A stretch of 64,000 nucleotides of DNA from Roseateles saccharophilus (GTDB lineage Bacteria; Pseudomonadota; Gammaproteobacteria; Burkholderiales; Burkholderiaceae_C), in NCBI RefSeq assembly GCF_004342485.1, contig NZ_SMBU01000007.1:62001-126000 (forward strand), read 5' to 3'. The translations under genes were made by a program, and so were the position numbers. Positions 60,915-64,000 of the stretch are shown here, in pieces. Numbering within the stretch: position 1 is the stretch's first letter; every line of letters starts with the position of its first letter. The notes below the pieces were generated by a model. It saw only the letters and a program-made list of their open reading frames with translations. It had not been told where the DNA came from and made no database searches.

Positions 60915-63320
60915 TTAGCGAAGAGCGGCGGGGCTGGCGCCGGTCATGGGCGCTTGCGCGGCAGTTTTGCTCGCTCGGGGCGGCGCCCCGGCCTGCAGCG
61001 AGAAGGCCACGCGCGCCCATCGGCCGCGTCCGTCCAGCGCCGTCAGCGCGTGGGCGCCGGCCTGTTGCAGCGTCAGCAGCTGCAGCGCGCCGGCTTTGTC
61101 GTTGCTGCCAACGAGCTGGCCGTCGAGCAGCCAGTTGACGCCTTGCTGTGCGCCGATGGCCTGCAGGCGCAGCGTCACGTCGCGCTGCCCCGGCGCGGGG
61201 CGCAGCACGGTGCCGGGCTCCAGGCCGACGATGCGCAGGGCCTGCGACGTCGCGGTGCGCGGCGCGCAGCCGGCAGCCCAGGGCAGGCGCTCGACGGGGT
61301 CGAGCTGGGTGGCATCCAGAAAAGGCCCGAGCAGCGTGGGCCAGCGCAGGGCCTCGACGGGCGTTGCGCTGGCGGCGCAGTCGGGGCGCACGCGTGTCTT
61401 GCCCTGGGTCCACGCGGCCTCGACGAGGCCGCCGGGCTGCAGCCGGTCCGGCAGCGTCGGCGGCGCGGCGCCGTCCAGCGTCCAGGCGGTGCGGCGCTGT
61501 AGGCAGTGGTCGGGCCGGGTTGCGGCCTCGGCCAGGCCCAGCGGCCAGCAGATGGCGACGGCGCGCACGCTGCCGGGCTGGCGGCGCGGGGCCAGTTGTT
61601 GCCTGGCCTCGGCCGGGCCCAGGGCCGCGGCGATGTCGCGCAGCAGCGGCGCCGAGGTGTTGGCGCCGAAATGGCCGGGGTTGGGCGTGCCGTCGGGCCG
61701 GCCGACCCAGACGCCGAAGGTGTAGCGGTCCGTCACGCCCAGGGCCCAGGCGTCCCGGAAGCCGAAGCTGGTGCCGGTCTTCCAGGCCACGCGCTGGTTG
61801 CTTTCGCGGAACGGGCTGCCGGGCCGGCCGCCGTTCTCCAGGATCTCGCGCACGATGAAGGCGGCGCCCTCGCTCATCAGCCGCACCTCCTGGGCGGGCG
61901 CCTCGGGCGTGAGGCGCGGCCGGCCGGCGAGACCGCCCCGGGCCAGCGCCGTGTAGGCGCCGACCAGCTCCTCCAGCGAGGTGCTGCCGCCGCCGAGGAT
62001 GAGGCTGAGGTTGGGCGCCGCGTTGGCCGGCATGCGCAGCCGCAGGCCCGCGTGGCGCAGCCGGCCGGCGAAGCGCTCGGGGCCGAGGCGGTCCAGCAGG
62101 TCCACGGCGGGCACGTTCAGCGAGCGCTGCAGCGCCTCGGACACGCTGACCGGCCCCGAGAAATCCGCCTGGAAGTTGCCAGGCGCATAGCCGCCGAAGT
62201 TCTGCGGCGCGTCGATGAGCAGGCTCTCGGAATGGATCAGGCCCTCGTCCAGCGCCATGCCGTAGAGGAAGGGCTTGAGCGTCGAGCCCGGCGAACGCTG
62301 GGCGCGCACCATGTCGACGTGGGAGCCGCGGCGCGCATCGCCGAAGTCGGCCGAGCCGACATAGCCGCGCACCTCCAGCGTGCGGTTGTCGACGACGAGG
62401 GCCGCCATCGAATTGGCCTCGGGCAGCGTGTTCAGCCGGTCGGTCAGCAGCTGCTCCAGGCGGGCCTGCAGGCCGGCGTCCAGCGTCGTCTGGATGACGG
62501 CTTCCGATTTGCCCTCGCGGCGGGCCTGCTGGCGCAGCCGCTCGGCCGCCAGCGGGGCCAGCCAGCGGGCGCGCAGCGGCGGCGCGAAGACGCGCTCCAG
62601 CTTGGCGTCGGCCACCTCGGCGGCGGGCCAGACGTGCAGGGTCTGCATGCGCGTCAGCACCTTGTCGCGCGCGGCCTGGGCGGCCTGCACGGCACGGTCG
62701 GGGCGCAGCCGGGTGGGCGACTGCGGCAGCGCGACGAGCAGCGCAGCCTCCGCGGGCGACAGCTCGGCCGCGCCCTTGCCGAGGTAGGCGCGGCTGGCCG
62801 TCTCCACGCCCTCCAGCGGCCCGCCCATCGGTGCGAGGTTCAGGTAGAGGGTCAGGATCTCGCGCTTGCTGCAGTGGAGTTCGAGCTGCAGCGCGCGGGC
62901 GATCTGGCGCAGCTTGGCCGGCACGCTGCGGCCGGCGGCTTTGTCGTCCACCAGCCGCGCGACCTGCATCGTCAGCGTGGACCCGCCCGACACGATGCGC
63001 CCATGCCGCGCCCACTGCCAGGCCGCGCGCGCCAGCGCCACCGGGTTCACGCCCGGGTGCCAGCGGAACCAGCGGTCCTCGTAGTGCAGCAGCGCCTCCA
63101 GGTAGCGCGGCGACACGGCCTCGGGCGTCGTCGGCTGGCGCTGCGCGCCGTCCTCGCTCGCCCAGCTGCGCAGCGGCGTGCCGTCGGCGGCCAGCACGGT
63201 CAGCGTGGGGGAGTCGGCCGCGGGCCGGGGCAGCGGGAAGGCGAAGTCCAGCGCGAGGACGGCCAGCAGCAGCGCGGCGAGGGTGAGTTCGAAGCGGCGC
63301 AGGCGGCGAGGGCTTGGCAT
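60915..63320 (-). CDS. pbpC: Penicillin-binding protein 1C
   Basis: An 801-residue bifunctional peptidoglycan synthase: a membrane anchor (residues ~9-30), a GT51 glycosyltransferase (EDRWFRWHPG, GGSTLTMQVARL, KLRQIARALQLE), a transpeptidase with active Ser in SPGSTLKPF and KTGTSFGFRDAWALG, and a C-terminal BiPBP_C domain. PBP1C is often encoded next to an alpha-2-macroglobulin (YfhM); here the neighbours are the receiver protein and a toxin-antitoxin pair, so the partner is absent or elsewhere. ATG 63320 was chosen; a GTG at 63344 abuts the antitoxin stop. Confidence 0.93.
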   Translation of the reverse strand: MPSPRRLRRFELTLAALLLAVLALDFAFPLPRPAADSPTLTVLAADGTPLRSWASEDGAQRQPTTPEAVSPRYLEALLHYEDRWFRWHPGVNPVALARAAWQWARHGRIVSGGSTLTMQVARLVDDKAAGRSVPAKLRQIARALQLELHCSKREILTLYLNLAPMGGPLEGVETASRAYLGKGAAELSPAEAALLVALPQSPTRLRPDRAVQAAQAARDKVLTRMQTLHVWPAAEVADAKLERVFAPPLRARWLAPLAAERLRQQARREGKSEAVIQTTLDAGLQARLEQLLTDRLNTLPEANSMAALVVDNRTLEVRGYVGSADFGDARRGSHVDMVRAQRSPGSTLKPFLYGMALDEGLIHSESLLIDAPQNFGGYAPGNFQADFSGPVSVSEALQRSLNVPAVDLLDRLGPERFAGRLRHAGLRLRMPANAAPNLSLILGGGSTSLEELVGAYTALARGGLAGRPRLTPEAPAQEVRLMSEGAAFIVREILENGGRPGSPFRESNQRVAWKTGTSFGFRDAWALGVTDRYTFGVWVGRPDGTPNPGHFGANTSAPLLRDIAAALGPAEARQQLAPRRQPGSVRAVAICWPLGLAEAATRPDHCLQRRTAWTLDGAAPPTLPDRLQPGGLVEAAWTQGKTRVRPDCAASATPVEALRWPTLLGPFLDATQLDPVERLPWAAGCAPRTATSQALRIVGLEPGTVLRPAPGQRDVTLRLQAIGAQQGVNWLLDGQLVGSNDKAGALQLLTLQQAGAHALTALDGRGRWARVAFSLQAGAPPRASKTAAQAPMTGASPAALR

Positions 63321-63344
63321 GCCCGTCGTTTGTGCTGTCGGCAC

Positions 63345-63653
63345 TCAGGCCGGATGCATGGGTTGGGCCACCAGGCGCACGCCGAGCGCCGCGCAGACGC
63401 GGCTCACCGTGTCAAAGCGCGGCTCGCTGCCGGGCCGGAGCGCCTTGTACAGCGCCTCACGCGTGATGCCCGATTCCTTGGCGATCTGCGTCATGCCGCG
63501 AGCGCGGGCGATATCGCCGAGCGCGGCAGCCAGCAGCGCCGGATCGTTCTCTTCCAGAACCGCCGTGAGGTAGGCCGCCAGTTCTCCTTCGCTGTTCAGG
63601 TACTCGGCGGCATCGAACTCGGGCAGCTCGGAAACCTTGATCTTCTGGGTCAT
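63345..63653 (-). CDS. HigA-like antitoxin (addiction module antidote, HTH)
   Basis: A 102-residue protein. The first ~40 residues are the toxin-binding extension (LPEFDAAEYLNSEGELAAYL). The rest is a helix-turn-helix (GMTQIAKESGITREALYKAL, then PRFDTVSRVCAALGVRL). This is the pattern of putative addiction-module antidotes paired with RelE/HigB-type toxins. It lies 3 nt after the toxin frame in the toxin-first order. It should neutralise the toxin and repress the common promoter. Confidence 0.88.
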   Translation of the reverse strand: MTQKIKVSELPEFDAAEYLNSEGELAAYLTAVLEENDPALLAAALGDIARARGMTQIAKESGITREALYKALRPGSEPRFDTVSRVCAALGVRLVAQPMHPA

Positions 63654-63656
63654 CGT

Positions 63657-63954
63657 TCAATCCTCCAGGGAGCGGGCCAGCTTGATGGCCCGGCTGATGT
63701 CGGCAAGCTGCATCGACTTGTCGCCACCGCCCAGCATGACGATCAGCGTGTTGCCCCGCAGGACGTAGTACATGCGCCAGCCCGGACCGAAGTGCGCGCG
63801 CATCTCGTACACCCCTTCGCCAACAGCTTCCATGTCGCCGAGATTGCCCAGTTGCACCTTGCGCAGCCGCTTGATGAGACTGCCTGACGAGGCCATCCTT
63901 CAGGCCCCTGAGCCAGTCCGAGAAGGGCTCGAGCCGCCTCACGGTGTACGTCAT
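63657..63954 (-). pseudogene. RelE/HigB-like toxin gene, frameshifted
   Basis: From ATG 63954 the frame reads TYTVRRLEPFSDWLRGLKDG, then LVRQ, the normal start of this toxin family. The rest, LIKRLRKVQLGNLGDMEAVG, YEMRAHFGPGWRMYYVLRG and LGGGDKSMQLADISRAIKLA, lies in another frame. Removing one T near 63879 would join LVRQ to LIKRLRK into a ~98-residue ribosome-dependent mRNA interferase. Unless this is a sequence error, the toxin is inactive or made only by frameshifting. An internal ATG at 63896 could also start a 79-residue shortened form. Confidence 0.78.
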
Positions 63955-63962
63955 CGGCGAAC

Positions 63963-63980
63963 TGTAATCGAACGATTACA
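63963..63980. promoter_or_regulatory. Operator palindrome of the toxin-antitoxin promoter
   Basis: TGTAATCGAACGATTACA: two perfect 8-bp half-sites TGTAATCG/CGATTACA around AA, 9 bp upstream of the toxin start. It is the natural binding site for the HigA-like antitoxin. The patch is AT-rich and probably overlaps the -10 or -35 region. Confidence 0.75.
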
Positions 63981-64000
63981 CAAACTCAAGAAAGCCGTGG

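Overview
The window is about 64 kb of very GC-rich DNA packed with genes on both strands. Gene content points to a betaproteobacterium of the order Burkholderiales, probably near Roseateles, Mitsuaria, Pelomonas or Rubrivivax. This is an inference from families (DUF2242, DUF2277, DUF899, DUF2330/RnfD-like pair, proC-ubiC and ubiA, CPA2 antiporter, TonB receptor). No rRNA, tRNA, CRISPR array, insertion sequence with transposase, prophage or plasmid origin was seen.

Layout. 1-5000: the N-terminal part of a membrane PAS/GGDEF protein, a DUF2242 lipoprotein, a divergent LysR regulator/NADPH oxidoreductase pair, a secreted hypothetical and an OsmC protein. 5206-8988 (minus): an ABC importer for a small molecule with an SCO-type copper protein and a degenerate cupredoxin, interrupted by a 238-bp element with inverted-repeat ends. 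9232-15339: glutamate dehydrogenase, a CPA2 antiporter, an acyl-CoA dehydrogenase and an AGE-family epimerase.

15616-33308 (plus) is the metabolic core, an L-arabinose polysaccharide locus. A TonB receptor brings oligosaccharides into the periplasm. Secreted GH51, GH43 and GH127/GH146 enzymes cut alpha- and beta-L-arabinofuranosides, and a cytoplasmic GH43 finishes short products. A YtfQRT/YjfF-type furanose ABC importer takes up the sugar. L-arabonate dehydratase and 2-oxoglutarate semialdehyde dehydrogenase carry two steps of non-phosphorylative arabinose oxidation. Arabinose dehydrogenase, the lactonase, the keto-deoxy-arabonate dehydratase and a dedicated regulator are not in the window. 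Three promoter-like sequences with the same spacing precede the receptor, the dehydratase and the lipoprotein GH43.

33018-55846: a mosaic of small operons. They include a regulator/beta-propeller/DUF899 unit, MsbA-like ABC exporter, proC-ubiC, DUF2330 with an RnfD-like membrane protein, an HPP-CBS protein, a Gfo/Idh/MocA oxidoreductase, an S41 protease lipoprotein, ubiA, a frameshifted SnoaL-like gene, a GST, a DUF2145 pair and a c-type cytochrome.

56209-58492 holds the most unusual unit: a leader-like region, a 75-residue basic protein and a 632-residue soluble protein joining a Clp-like AAA+ ATPase to an FtsH-type (M41) zinc protease. 58493-63980 carries a CMD-family protein divergent from an HxlR regulator with two matching operators, a membrane/coiled-coil/receiver protein, PBP1C, and a HigBA-like toxin-antitoxin pair whose toxin is frameshifted and whose promoter carries a near-perfect palindrome.
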